Positions 35,210-43,528 of a DNA stretch of 64,000 nt are shown one piece after another (position 1 is the first letter of the stretch; each line of letters starts with the position of its first letter). Below the pieces are notes generated by a model. The model was not told where the DNA came from and did no database searches. It worked only from the letters and a program-made list of their open reading frames with translations. This DNA is from CAVWZH01 sp963765285 (GTDB lineage: Bacteria > Acidobacteriota > Terriglobia > Terriglobales > Acidobacteriaceae), in contig CAVXVR010000002.1 in the NCBI GenBank assembly GCA_963765285.1, positions 186,001-250,000 on the forward strand. The letters run 5' to 3'. The translations under genes and the position numbers were made by a program.

Positions 35210-35851
35210 ATGCCTCGTCATTCATCTGACGCTGGAGAGCTTTTCCCGCAGCATTCTCCGCAACCTCGCGGCAAGGTCCCTGACCACTATCTGATCGCGC
35301 ACTCGGACGGCGGAGCCCGGGGCAATCCTGGGCCTGCGGGGTATGGGGTGGTGATTCAGGATCAGAGCGGGCGCAAGGTGGCGACGCGCAGCGAATATCT
35401 CGGCCACCAGACCAACAACTTCGCGGAATACCAGGGATTGATCGCGGCGCTGGAGTATGCGATTGAACACGGGCCTAGGGCGCTTAGGGTGATCAGCGAT
35501 TCCGAGCTACTGGTACGGCAAATCAAGGGCATCTACAAAGTAAAGAATGCCGTGCTGAAGGATTTGCACGCGCGCGCTAAAGAGCTGATCGGGCAACTCG
35601 AGTGGTTTTCCATTGATCACGCTTTACGCGAGCACAACCAGGAAGCCGACCGCCTGGCCAACGAAGCGATGGACAAAGGCAGTGGGCGTGCGGCGCGTGT
35701 GGATCGTGGAGGCGCGGGCGTCCCGCCCGTGCAGCCGTCGTTCGAAATGCGGGATTTCGACGGGGTCGTTGAGCATGGCAAGATCAGACTTGTGGATGGA
35801 GAACTGCCAGAAGGAACCCGGGTGCAGGTGAGGGTTAAGAAGAGTTCTTGA
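35210..35851 (+). CDS. RNase HI-like protein fused to a DUF104-like C-terminal domain
   Basis: A 213-residue fusion. The N-terminal part is a ribonuclease HI domain with all four acidic residues in order: HSDGGARGNPGPAGYG, NNFAEYQGLIAAL, VISDSELL, and EADRLANEAMD. The C-terminal 36 or so residues (FEMRDFDGVVEHGKIRLVDGELPEGTRVQVRVKK) resemble the DUF104/AF2212 small beta domain found in antitoxin-like proteins. The linker between them is encoded by a palindromic repeat (about 35711-35736). ATG 35210 is preferred since the frame back to 35054 overlaps the phosphoesterase. Confidence 0.82.
   Translation: MPRHSSDAGELFPQHSPQPRGKVPDHYLIAHSDGGARGNPGPAGYGVVIQDQSGRKVATRSEYLGHQTNNFAEYQGLIAALEYAIEHGPRALRVISDSELLVRQIKGIYKVKNAVLKDLHARAKELIGQLEWFSIDHALREHNQEADRLANEAMDKGSGRAARVDRGGAGVPPVQPSFEMRDFDGVVEHGKIRLVDGELPEGTRVQVRVKKSS
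35711..35736. repeat. GCGCGGGCGTCCCGCCCGTG hairpin inside the RNase H gene
   Basis: This palindrome of the GCGGGC..GCCCGC family lies in frame between the RNase H core and the C-terminal domain and is translated as GGAGVPPVQP. Sibling copies are at 38178-38204 and 57107-57126. Confidence 0.65.
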
Positions 35852-35873
35852 AGTTCTCTGCGCGGAGATAACT

Positions 35874-36356
35874 TTACGCGCGGGTTTTCTTGGCGGCGGC
35901 CAGCGGTTTGGCGCCTGCGACTTCCCAGGGGCGCTTCGGACGTTCGGCAACCGGCTTATCGCGATTCTCGACCCGGTCGTAATGGTAAGACTCGCTCACC
36001 GTTCCCAGGGATTCGTTATACAGGCTGGGCAGGCCCAGGCCTTCTTTTAATTCTTCGGTGAACTGCTGCAATGCTTTCAGGTGATCGGCGGTGGCCGGAA
36101 CTTCCGTCTTCGCGGTCTTAAGAAACTGCTGATAGCCGCGGTTCACCAGTTTCGAGATCTCGCTGCCGATCACATATCCCGGATAGGCAAAAATCTTCAC
36201 CCCGTCGTCACCGTTTTTCTGGATCGCGGCCGACACGTTGTACTTTCTCGCAAACACGCGCCCCTGCATGCCGGGGGCTTCGATCAGATCGAATCCATGA
36301 TCGCGCAGCCAGCTCACTGCGTCTTCGTAACTGCGTTGCTCTACCTTGGTTGACAT
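35874..36356 (-). CDS. Conserved-looking hypothetical protein
   Basis: A 160-residue soluble protein starting at the CAT of 36354-36356. It begins VEQRSYEDAVSWLRDHGFDLIEAPGM and has a basic Lys/Pro tail (KRPWEVAGAKPLAAAKKTRA) that suggests nucleic-acid or ribosome contact. There is no signal peptide or membrane helix. I do not recognise the family. It is convergent with the RNase H fusion and divergent from the CysM-like gene. Confidence 0.7.
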   Translation of the reverse strand: MSTKVEQRSYEDAVSWLRDHGFDLIEAPGMQGRVFARKYNVSAAIQKNGDDGVKIFAYPGYVIGSEISKLVNRGYQQFLKTAKTEVPATADHLKALQQFTEELKEGLGLPSLYNESLGTVSESYHYDRVENRDKPVAERPKRPWEVAGAKPLAAAKKTRA

Positions 36357-36432
36357 TCTCTGTTATGTGTCCCTTCGCAAGTCTCCTGGTTAGATGCAGG
36401 CCGCCGGGAAAAAGCGCAACTCAGAGCCGAAC

Positions 36433-36459
36433 TTGGAACCAATCAGGCTCCTTTATAAT
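36433..36459 (+). promoter_or_regulatory. Candidate promoter of the CysM-like gene
   Basis: TTGGAA at 36433-36438 and TATAAT at 36454-36459 with 15-bp spacing, short of the ideal 17. The transcript leader of about 90 bases would include the palindrome at 36506-36523. Confidence 0.4.
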
Positions 36460-36505
36460 CCAATCGTTTGTGATTGAGGCGTTAATTCTCGTTTTTCACG
36501 CATTA

Positions 36506-36523
36506 CGATGGTCATGACCATCG
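36506..36523. promoter_or_regulatory. Perfect 18-bp palindrome upstream of the CysM-like gene
   Basis: CGATGGTCATGACCATCG lies 34 bp upstream of the start codon. It could be an operator for a sulfur-responsive regulator or a hairpin in the leader. It does not match the dispersed repeats, which favours a local role. Confidence 0.55.
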
Positions 36524-36556
36524 GCAACCTGATATAGGGGATCATGGTCTCGCCGT

Positions 36557-37534
36557 TTGACGGAAGTGGCTAAATCCAAAGCCAATACGGGCGTTTTGAA
36601 CGGGACGAGTGTATTCCCGCCGCGGTTCGGACAGCGCAGCCTCGAGCGCATCGGGAATACGCCCTTGCTGCGTTTGGAGCGGATTGCCCGCGACCTGCCC
36701 AACATCGAACTGCTCGGCAAAGCCGAATGGCTCAATCCCGGCGGATCAGTGAAAGACCGCGCCGCGTCGAACATTGTGGCCGAAGGCCGGGCCAACGGCA
36801 AATTTGGACCAGAGCAGACCCTGCTCGATTCGACCAGCGGGAATACCGGCATTGCCTACGCCATGATTGCCGCGGCGCAAGGTTTTCCGCTCACGCTTTG
36901 CATGCCGGAGAATGTTTCTGTCGAACGCAAGCGTATTCTGCGCGCTTATGGCGCGAACATCGTTTACACGGATCCGGGTGACGGTTCTGATGGAGCCATT
37001 CGCAAAGCCCGCGAACTCTACGCTGCCGAGCCCGAAAAATATTTTTACGCCAACCAGTATGCCAACGACGCCAACTGGCGTGCCCACTACAACGGCACGG
37101 CAAACGAAATCTGGGAGCAGACAGAAGGAAGAATTACGCATTTCGTTTCCATGATGGGCACCAGCGGGACCTTCATGGGCAATACGCGGCGGCTGAAGGA
37201 ATTGAATCCGAAAATCCGCTGTATCTCGCTGCAACCCGATTCGCCGTTTCACGGAATCGAAGGCGCCAAGCACATGGCCAGCGCCATCGTGCCCAAGATT
37301 TACGATGCTTCGCTGGCAGACGAAGATATTGGCATCTCCACGGAAGACGCCTACGCCATGGCGAAACGACTGGCGCGCGAAGAAGGTCTGCTGGTAGGGA
37401 TTTCAGCCGCGGCTGCGGTTGTGGGGTGCTTGCAGGTAGCGCGCACGTTGAAGAACGAGCCGGCCGTCTTTGTGACCATTCTTTGCGACTCGGGCGATAA
37501 GTATTTGAGTGAGAGATTTTGGGAAGAAGGGTGA
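36557..37534 (+). CDS. Cysteine synthase (CysM/CysK-like PLP enzyme)
   Basis: A 325-residue fold-type II PLP enzyme. IGNTPLLRLERIA and the PLP-lysine motif NPGGSVKDRAA (Lys near residue 63) are followed by STSGNTGIAYAMIAAA and GTSGTFMGNTRRL; the C-terminus is LCDSGDKYLSERFW. In the CysM group, O-phosphoserine or O-acetylserine reacts with sulfide or a thiocarboxylated carrier. The start is uncertain: TTG 36557 or GTG 36566. The gene begins a block with a JAMM protease, a ThiS-like carrier and MoeB-rhodanese, which favours the carrier-dependent CysM type. Confidence 0.9.
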   Translation: MTEVAKSKANTGVLNGTSVFPPRFGQRSLERIGNTPLLRLERIARDLPNIELLGKAEWLNPGGSVKDRAASNIVAEGRANGKFGPEQTLLDSTSGNTGIAYAMIAAAQGFPLTLCMPENVSVERKRILRAYGANIVYTDPGDGSDGAIRKARELYAAEPEKYFYANQYANDANWRAHYNGTANEIWEQTEGRITHFVSMMGTSGTFMGNTRRLKELNPKIRCISLQPDSPFHGIEGAKHMASAIVPKIYDASLADEDIGISTEDAYAMAKRLAREEGLLVGISAAAAVVGCLQVARTLKNEPAVFVTILCDSGDKYLSERFWEEG

Positions 37535-37544
37535 ATTTAGGAAT

Positions 37545-37725
37545 GTCATCCTGAGCGGAGTCGAAGGATCCCTATAAGTTTGCGACGAGTCAGACTCATC
37601 AGGGAATTTCCGAAGCGCTTGGGATGGGAATTCCCTCATGAGTCGCACCTCGGGCAGAGAGGCAAGGGGTCCTTCGACTGCGTGGCAGTTCGCGTTCGCG
37701 AACTGCCTACTCCGCTCAGGATGAC
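37545..37725. repeat. Composite inverted repeat (TCCTGAGCGGAGTCGAAGG type)
   Basis: GTCATCCTGAGCGGAGTCGAAGG at the left (37545-37567) is matched by TCCTTCGACTGCGTGG.. and CTCCGCTCAGGATGAC (37710-37725) on the right. Inside are GGCAGTTCGCG/CGCGAACTGCC and GACGAGTCAGACTCATCAGGG / CCCTCATGAGTCGC arms. It lies between the CysM-like and JAMM genes. Confidence 0.8.
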
Positions 37726-37736
37726 AACGTAAAATT

Positions 37737-38171
37737 ATGCTGAAAATGACAAACAAAGACTATGCGGCCATTCGCCGCCACGGCGAGGAAACCTATCCTC
37801 ACGAGTGTTGCGGCGTGCTGCTCGGTCGCATGGAAGATGGGGGCACCCGCGTCGTGACTTCGACCGCTCGCGCCGGGAATACCCGCTCCGACTCTCCCCA
37901 GAACCGCTACAACATCGATCCCAAAGAATTGATCCGCATTCAGCGCGAAGGGCGGGAACGGGGAGAAGACATCATCGGCTTCTATCATTCGCATCCCGAC
38001 CATCCAGCGCACTGGTCATCGACCGATCTCGCCGAGGCGCATTGGTTTGGGTGTTCGTATGTGATTACCAGCGTGGAGAAGGGCAAGGCGATGCTGACGA
38101 ATTCCTTTGAGCTGACGGGAAGCGATGAAAATGATAAGAAGCTCGTAGATGAGAAGATCAAGGTAAGTTAA
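37737..38171 (+). CDS. JAMM/MPN+ (M67) metallopeptidase, Mec+-like
   Basis: A 144-residue zinc protease of the JAB1/MPN/Mov34 type. The motif FYHSHPDHPAHWSSTDLAEA at about residues 82-101 has the HxHx10D arrangement, and HECCGVLLG near residue 22 contains the upstream Glu. Bacterial Mec+ proteins trim sulfur-carrier proteins, for example to release cysteine from CysO. Its location two genes upstream of a ThiS-like carrier is good support for that role. Confidence 0.9.
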   Translation: MLKMTNKDYAAIRRHGEETYPHECCGVLLGRMEDGGTRVVTSTARAGNTRSDSPQNRYNIDPKELIRIQREGRERGEDIIGFYHSHPDHPAHWSSTDLAEAHWFGCSYVITSVEKGKAMLTNSFELTGSDENDKKLVDEKIKVS

Positions 38172-38177
38172 GAACGT

Positions 38178-38204
38178 GTGGCGCGGGCGCTCACGCCCGT
38201 GCCA
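38178..38204. repeat. GCGCGGGCGCTCACGCCCGTGCC hairpin
   Basis: TGGCGCGGGCGCTCACGCCCGTGCC is of the same family as 35711-35736 and 57107-57126. It starts six bases after the JAMM stop. Confidence 0.6.
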
Positions 38205-38262
38205 GGTTCTGACTTTGTCACTGATTCAAGGGCAACAGCCGGGGGTACACTTCTGCCCATAT

Positions 38263-38616
38263 ATGGACGCGTCCAGCCTGCGAGACTATGCGACCGACGC
38301 CATCAAATTCTGGGAACCGCGGCGGGTCATCTACAACCTGGCGCTAGCCGCGATAGTAATTGTCTATTTCGGTGTGGGCTATCCCGCATCGAAAGCATTA
38401 CTCACAATCGATTTCCTTTTAGGGCTGTTCCTTTTGGCGGTCATCGCAAACGTGGCGTACTGCGCAGCCTATCTTGTTGACATCTTCGCGCAAGCATCAG
38501 GATTCCGCGAGATTTGGCAGCGATACCGTTGGCTCCTCTTCGTCATCGGAACGACTTTCGCGGCGGTTCTGACTCGCTTTATCGCCATGGGCATGTTCTA
38601 TCCGGTCAGCCGATAG
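38263..38616 (+). CDS. Small membrane protein, unknown function
   Basis: A 117-residue protein with about three transmembrane helices (VIYNLALAAIVIVYFGVGYP, LLTIDFLLGLFLLAVIANVAYC and WLLFVIGTTFAAVLTRFIAMGMF). ATG 38263 is chosen because the 5' extension to 38176 runs through the palindromic repeat. No family recognised; it sits within the sulfur-carrier block without obvious link. Confidence 0.6.
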   Translation: MDASSLRDYATDAIKFWEPRRVIYNLALAAIVIVYFGVGYPASKALLTIDFLLGLFLLAVIANVAYCAAYLVDIFAQASGFREIWQRYRWLLFVIGTTFAAVLTRFIAMGMFYPVSR

Positions 38617-38638
38617 CGGCAGCCGCGCGGGCAAGAAT

Positions 38639-38664
38639 CCCTTCGACTTCGCTCAGGGCAGGTC
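38639..38664. repeat. TTCGACTTCGCTCAGGGCAGG repeat copy
   Basis: CCCTTCGACTTCGCTCAGGGCAGG is the same core as 22018-22036 and the inverse of the copy at 3003-3036. It is between convergent genes. Confidence 0.65.
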
Positions 38665-38673
38665 CGCGCCAGA

Positions 38674-39090
38674 CTATCTGAAGTAAGTCCGCACACCGGC
38701 TCTAGTCAGGTAAATCAGCAGCAGCCCCGCGATGACCACTCCTACCATGCTTTTCAGCCAATCACCCAAAGCCAGCTGAATCAGGTCTCCCGTCAAATTG
38801 ACGGCGATCACTGAGACGCCAAGCACCCAGCCCCATCGGCGGCGCTTAAACCATCCCACTCCGGCTAGAAACAGCACCACGGACAGGAAGGCGAATGGCG
38901 CAGCCATGATAGGACCCATCGCTGCGAGCTGAACATGGGCAGACTTGTTGAGTTCCCAGGCCTTGTCGAGAAACGTGCCGGGAATGAGGAGGGTGATCGC
39001 GGCATAAGTCGCCATCACGCTGCCGAAGAAGAAAAATATCCCGATGGGAACAAATCCGGCGGGACGGTTGGGCGAAGCTGCAGAAGTCAT
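38674..39090 (-). CDS. Small four-helix membrane protein
   Basis: A 138-residue protein with four predicted helices (IGIFFFFGSVMATYAAITLLI, MGPIMAAPFAFLSVVLFLAGV, GWVLGVSVIAVNLTGDLIQLAL, MVGVVIAGLLLIYLT). No catalytic motif visible. It is on the opposite strand to the surrounding sulfur-carrier genes. Confidence 0.65.
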   Translation of the reverse strand: MTSAASPNRPAGFVPIGIFFFFGSVMATYAAITLLIPGTFLDKAWELNKSAHVQLAAMGPIMAAPFAFLSVVLFLAGVGWFKRRRWGWVLGVSVIAVNLTGDLIQLALGDWLKSMVGVVIAGLLLIYLTRAGVRTYFR

Positions 39091-39194
39091 AGTTTCTCGT
39101 GACGGTAACGCATTAGTGCACCTTTCGCGGGCGAAGTGCCCGTTCCATACGGCTTGAGGTGAATCTCAACCGCCTTCTGTGGCATCATCTATGC

Positions 39195-39470
39195 ATGGCT
39201 AAGATCCACATTCCCACGCCTTTGCGACAGTATGCTGGAAAGAACGCCACGGTCGAACTCAATGCCGAAACGATCGGTGCGGCGCTGACCGAACTGGTGG
39301 CCCAGCATCCCGATTTGCGCCGCCATCTCTATACCGATGATGGCAAATTGCGCGCTTTCGTCAACGTCTATCTCAACGACGAAGACGTCCGTTACCTGCA
39401 AAAAGATGCTACGGCGGTGAAGGATGGTGATAATATCTCCATCGTGCCTTCGATCGCCGGAGGCCGCTAA
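39195..39470 (+). CDS. ThiS/MoaD-family sulfur carrier protein, CysO-like
   Basis: A 91-residue beta-grasp carrier starting IHIPTPLRQYAGKNATVEL and ending SIVPSIAGGR. The carrier chemistry needs a C-terminal Gly-Gly that is adenylated and thiocarboxylated; here an Arg follows GG and must be trimmed first. Its neighbours, a JAMM protease and a MoeB-rhodanese, fit that scheme. ATG 39195 is used; an ATG at 39191 is out of frame. Confidence 0.9.
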   Translation: MAKIHIPTPLRQYAGKNATVELNAETIGAALTELVAQHPDLRRHLYTDDGKLRAFVNVYLNDEDVRYLQKDATAVKDGDNISIVPSIAGGR

Positions 39471-39606
39471 ATCAATGGTTTGCAGCTCGACAACCCGCGT
39501 CATTTTCTGTCAATCCCCCACCAGCTGTTGTCGCTGCTGCTGTTGTTGTCGCTAGCTGCTTCCTGAGCGATTCCATAAAATCTTTGGAAACCTGAGGTTA
39601 GCCGAA

Positions 39607-40786
39607 ATGGCCGCCATTACTGAAACCCGACCCGAAGCCGCAACGCTCGACAATGACGAGATCCTGCGCTACTCGCGCCATCTGATCATGCCCGAGGTGG
39701 GCATGGAAGGGCAGCAAAAGCTGAAGGCAGCGAAGGTGTTGTGCATCGGCGCGGGCGGTCTGGGTTCGCCGCTGGCTTTGTATTTGGCCGCGGCCGGTGT
39801 GGGTACGCTCGGCATCGTGGATTTCGACACCGTCGATTACACCAACCTGCAGCGGCAGATCATTCACAGCACCGCCGATGTCGGCCGCAAAAAGCTCGAC
39901 TCGGCGGGCGAGAAGCTGAAGGCCATCAATCCCTACCTGAATCTGCAAAAGTTTGACACTCGCCTTTCGAGTGAAAACGCGCTGGAACTCTTCCGCGACT
40001 TCGATATCGTTGCCGACGGCACAGATAATTTCCCCACGCGCTACCTGGTAAACGATGCTTGCGTTCTAACCGGAAAGCCGAACGTCTATGGTTCCATTTT
40101 CCGCTTCGAAGGCCAGGCCAGCGTGTTCGCCACCGAAGACGGGCCATGCTATCGCTGTCTGTATCCTGAGCCGCCACCGCCGGGATTGGTTCCATCCTGC
40201 GCCGAAGGTGGAGTGCTGGGCATCCTGCCCGGACTCGTAGGTGTGATGCAGGCCACAGAAGTCGATCAAGCTGATTCTGGGCGTGGGCGAGCCGCTGATT
40301 GGGCGTTTGCTGCTGATCGATGCGCTGAACATGAAGTTCCGCGAACTCAAGCTGCGCAAGAATCCGGATTGCCCGGCTTGCGGAACGCATCCGACCATTA
40401 CAAAGTTGATTGACTACAATGAATTTTGTGGTATCCGCGGCGAGGAGAAACCAGTGGAAGCAGGAGTCCCAGAAATACAAGTCGAGGATCTGAAACGGCG
40501 TCTGGATAACGGCAAGGGCAAGGATATTTTCGTGCTCGATGTGCGGGAGCCGCACGAATATCAGATCTGCAACATTGGCGGCTATCTGATTCCGCTCGGC
40601 GACTTACCCAAGCGCGTGAGTGAACTCGATTCCAGCCGCGAAATCGTGGTGCATTGCCGCTCGGGCGTGCGCAGCGCCAAGGCGGTCACTTTCCTCCGTC
40701 AGGCAGGCTTCACCAAAGTCCACAACCTCGCGGGCGGGATTCTGGCCTGGGCTGACCGGGTGGATCCGAAGATGCCGAAGTATTGA
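39607..40786 (+). pseudogene. MoeB/ThiF adenylyltransferase-rhodanese fusion (MoeZ-like), one frameshift
   Basis: This is a sulfurtransferase like actinobacterial MoeZ. GAGGLGSPLALYLAAAGVG is the ATP-binding motif, TNLQRQIIHST the adenylation loop, and CYRC plus CPAC bind zinc. The C-terminal rhodanese domain has VHCRSGVRSAKA with the catalytic Cys. The frame breaks near 40264, where GAAGTCGATCAAG reads EVDQ; deleting the T gives GAAGCGATCAAG (EAIK) and continues as LILGVGEPLIGRL. The two pieces are 39607-40413 and 40283-40786. Its role is to activate and sulfurate the carrier at 39195. Confidence 0.85.
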
Positions 40787-40895
40787 AGGCAGCAGTGGCA
40801 GCAGTGGTCAGTGCCAGTGAAGGAAGGAAGCGGCAGTCGCGCTTCCTTTGTCTTGTGGGTGGCATTTTTTCTCACTAGTTCGATCAATTCACCCC

Positions 40896-40923
40896 TTGCA
40901 TTCTCTCCCAACTTGTTCATAAT
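40896..40923 (+). promoter_or_regulatory. Candidate promoter of the M1 peptidase gene
   Basis: TTGCAT at 40896-40901 and CATAAT at 40918-40923 with 16-bp spacing. GGGGAGG at 40943-40949 is the ribosome site of ATG 40954. Confidence 0.5.
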
Positions 40924-40953
40924 GATGCGTTCTCCTTCCCCCGGGGAGGCTTC

Positions 40954-43440
40954 ATGTTGTGCCCTTTGCGCCCGCTTTATGCGTGCGTCGTAGTGTGTCT
41001 GGCCCTGGTTGTTTCCCACGCCGCCGAAAATCCTGCCACGCCGGCTCCGAACTCCGATCCTGCTTACGTGCAGTTGCGCAATCTAACCCTGGGCGAAAGC
41101 GTAACGGTCAACAATCTCACCATCCGGCGCGATGCGGCCACGTTTCATCTCCGCTCGGGAACGGTGTGCTTTGTCGCTCCCGTGCAGGGAAAAGTCACGG
41201 GTGCGGTGTTTGTGGGTGACGGCAACATGATTCTCGATCCGCCGCTGGCTGTCGAGCGCAGCACTCTCAAGCTACTCACTAAGGAAGATGAATTTAGCGA
41301 GTTCTTCGGACAATTGGTACTCCGGTTCACCGATTCCACCTACGACGAGATCAAAAAGGTCGCGGGAAGAAGCGAAGGTTCCTGCGATCCCGGTCTGCTG
41401 CAGGAGAGTCAGAAAGTAACTCGCCAAAAGGTGCGCTACAACCTGGACGCCCGCATCCTTGCCGACGTCTTGAGCCCGGAACCGGGTGGGTTATTTGTGG
41501 CCTTCGTCCACGGAAAGAAATACAGCAGCAAAATTATTTTTGCTATCGATCCCCACGGCGCGCCCCCGTTCGCGGAGGAGGTCTACCGTGACTATGCGAT
41601 CGCCCTGTCGCTGGCGCCGGAAGAAGTCGAACTCATGACTTACGATGAAAATAAACACGGCTACTGGGCGTCATTTCATCTCACTCCGGAATACGGCAGT
41701 GGGACGGCCACCGGCTCGCAGAAGAACGCGACCGTGCACATCGATCATCAGCAGTTGGACACGACCATTGAGAAGAATGCCCACCTGACGGGAAAGGCCG
41801 CCACCACGCTTGTGTCGCAAGTCAACGGACTGCGGGTCGTGCCTTTCAATCTGTTTGCCCGCTTGCGGGTGCAGAGCGTGAGCGGCGAAAACGGACAGCC
41901 GCTGGCCTTTATTCAGGAAGACAAGAATGAGGATCCCCAGTTTTCCGTGATCCTGCCTAAGACGCTCGCCCAGGGAGAGAAATACACCATCACCACCGTC
42001 TACAGCGGCAAGGACGCTGTGTTCAACGAGGGCGGCGGCAACTATATTCCCATTGCTCGCGACGACTGGTATCCAAATAATGCGAATTCTTCGTTGGGCG
42101 AGTACACCCGCTATGACATGACGTTCCATATTCCCAAAGGAATGAAGATGGCGGCGACCGGCACTTTGGTCAGCGAGAGCAACGAGGGGGGACAGAACGT
42201 CACAACCTGGAAGACCGAGGTCCCGCAAACGGTGGCCGGCTTCAACTTCGGCCGGTTCAAAATTGAAGAGGCGACCCTGACTCATCCGCCCTACCTGGTG
42301 CAATCCTACGCCAATGAAGAGCCGCCGGACTGGGTCAACGGACTGCAGCACAAGCTCGACAACGATCTGCCAACCCTGGGTTCGCACATGTCTGAAAGCG
42401 CTCTGGGGACCATGAGCACCACGCCTCTGATCAAGAAGGCGCTGGCGGAAGGAGAATTGGCGGTGGGACTCTACAGCGAGTACTTCGGCACTGCGCCGTA
42501 TAAGCGTGTGGCCATTACTCAACAAACCAGTTGCAGCTACGGACAGGCCTGGCCGGGGCTGGTGTGGATTCCCATGTGCTACTTCTTCGATACCACGGTG
42601 CGTCATCAATTAGGCATGGATTTCGGCGACCACGGGTATTGGAAAATCGTAACGCCGCACGAAGTGGCGCACCAGTGGTGGGGCCACACCGTTGGATTCA
42701 ACTCCTACCGCGATCAGTGGATGAGCGAAGGCTTTGCCGAAGCGTCGGCGTCGCTCTACCTACAGATGGTGGAGAAAAATCCGCAGAAATTCATCGATTT
42801 CTGGAACGACGAACGGCAGTTGCTGCTGGACCGCGACGCCGAAGGCTGGCGCGCCATCGACGCCGGCCCTGTCACCATGGGATATCGCATGAGCAATACG
42901 CGAACCGGGGGCGCCATCACCCGCCGCCTGATCTATCCGAAAGGCGCTTACATTCTGCACATGGTGCGCATGATGATGTGGGACGCGCACTCTGGCGATG
43001 ACAATTTCAAAGCTACCATGAGGGACTTCGTGCAAACCTACGCCAACCAGGCGGCTACCACGGAAGATTTCAAGGCCATGGTCGAAAAACACATGACGTC
43101 GCAAATGGACCTCGACACCAATCACAAGATGGACTGGTTTTTCAACGAATACGTGTATGGCACAGCCCTGCCGGGTTACAGCCTGGAATACTCTTTCGAT
43201 AAGAACACTGACGGAGATGTGGTGTTCGCTTTCAAAGCCACTCAGTCCAACGTGAATGAAAAGTTCAAAATGCTGGTTCCCATTTACCTCCAGCTTGCGG
43301 ATGGGCGCACCGTCAGTGTGGGCCGAGTCGCCATCACCGGCAACTCAAGCTTTGAGCAGAAGGTTCCGTTGAAGGGATTGAAGGACAAGCCTCGCCGCGC
43401 GGTGCTCAACTATTTCGATGACGTGCTGGCCTCGCCGTGA
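40954..43440 (+). CDS. M1-family zinc aminopeptidase, exported
   Basis: An 828-residue gluzincin with a signal peptide (CVVVCLALVVSHAA). The zinc motif HEVAHQWWGH is at about residues 569-578, with the third ligand Glu in GFAEASASLY about 18 residues after it. The usual exopeptidase GAMEN motif is not clearly present; the equivalent stretch is QAWPGLVWIPM. The N-terminal 350 residues form a large beta-rich domain beyond the catalytic core. ATG follows GGGGAGG. Confidence 0.92.
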   Translation: MLCPLRPLYACVVVCLALVVSHAAENPATPAPNSDPAYVQLRNLTLGESVTVNNLTIRRDAATFHLRSGTVCFVAPVQGKVTGAVFVGDGNMILDPPLAVERSTLKLLTKEDEFSEFFGQLVLRFTDSTYDEIKKVAGRSEGSCDPGLLQESQKVTRQKVRYNLDARILADVLSPEPGGLFVAFVHGKKYSSKIIFAIDPHGAPPFAEEVYRDYAIALSLAPEEVELMTYDENKHGYWASFHLTPEYGSGTATGSQKNATVHIDHQQLDTTIEKNAHLTGKAATTLVSQVNGLRVVPFNLFARLRVQSVSGENGQPLAFIQEDKNEDPQFSVILPKTLAQGEKYTITTVYSGKDAVFNEGGGNYIPIARDDWYPNNANSSLGEYTRYDMTFHIPKGMKMAATGTLVSESNEGGQNVTTWKTEVPQTVAGFNFGRFKIEEATLTHPPYLVQSYANEEPPDWVNGLQHKLDNDLPTLGSHMSESALGTMSTTPLIKKALAEGELAVGLYSEYFGTAPYKRVAITQQTSCSYGQAWPGLVWIPMCYFFDTTVRHQLGMDFGDHGYWKIVTPHEVAHQWWGHTVGFNSYRDQWMSEGFAEASASLYLQMVEKNPQKFIDFWNDERQLLLDRDAEGWRAIDAGPVTMGYRMSNTRTGGAITRRLIYPKGAYILHMVRMMMWDAHSGDDNFKATMRDFVQTYANQAATTEDFKAMVEKHMTSQMDLDTNHKMDWFFNEYVYGTALPGYSLEYSFDKNTDGDVVFAFKATQSNVNEKFKMLVPIYLQLADGRTVSVGRVAITGNSSFEQKVPLKGLKDKPRRAVLNYFDDVLASP

Positions 43441-43468
43441 TCTGCTGTGTGCCGATCTACAAAGAAAA

Positions 43469-43493
43469 ACGGAGAGCCTTTCAGGCTCCCCGT
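43469..43493. terminator. Bidirectional hairpin between convergent genes
   Basis: ACGGAGAGCCTTTCAGGCTCCCCGT forms a stem with one mismatch. It is followed by TTGTATTTTG on the plus strand and preceded by AAAGAAAAAC, i.e. a U run for the minus strand. It lies between the M1 peptidase and the gene ending at 43529. Confidence 0.75.
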
Positions 43494-43528
43494 TGTATTT
43501 TGTGAAGAATTCTGACGAGTCAACGTGA

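Noticed and set aside
39513..39560. CTG/TTG-rich run between the carrier and MoeB genes
   Set aside because: Low-complexity DNA; no gene or structure beyond simple repetition.
41671..42609. A 312-codon minus-strand ORF inside the M1 peptidase
   Set aside because: The M1 gene is complete and the reverse frame has no domain.
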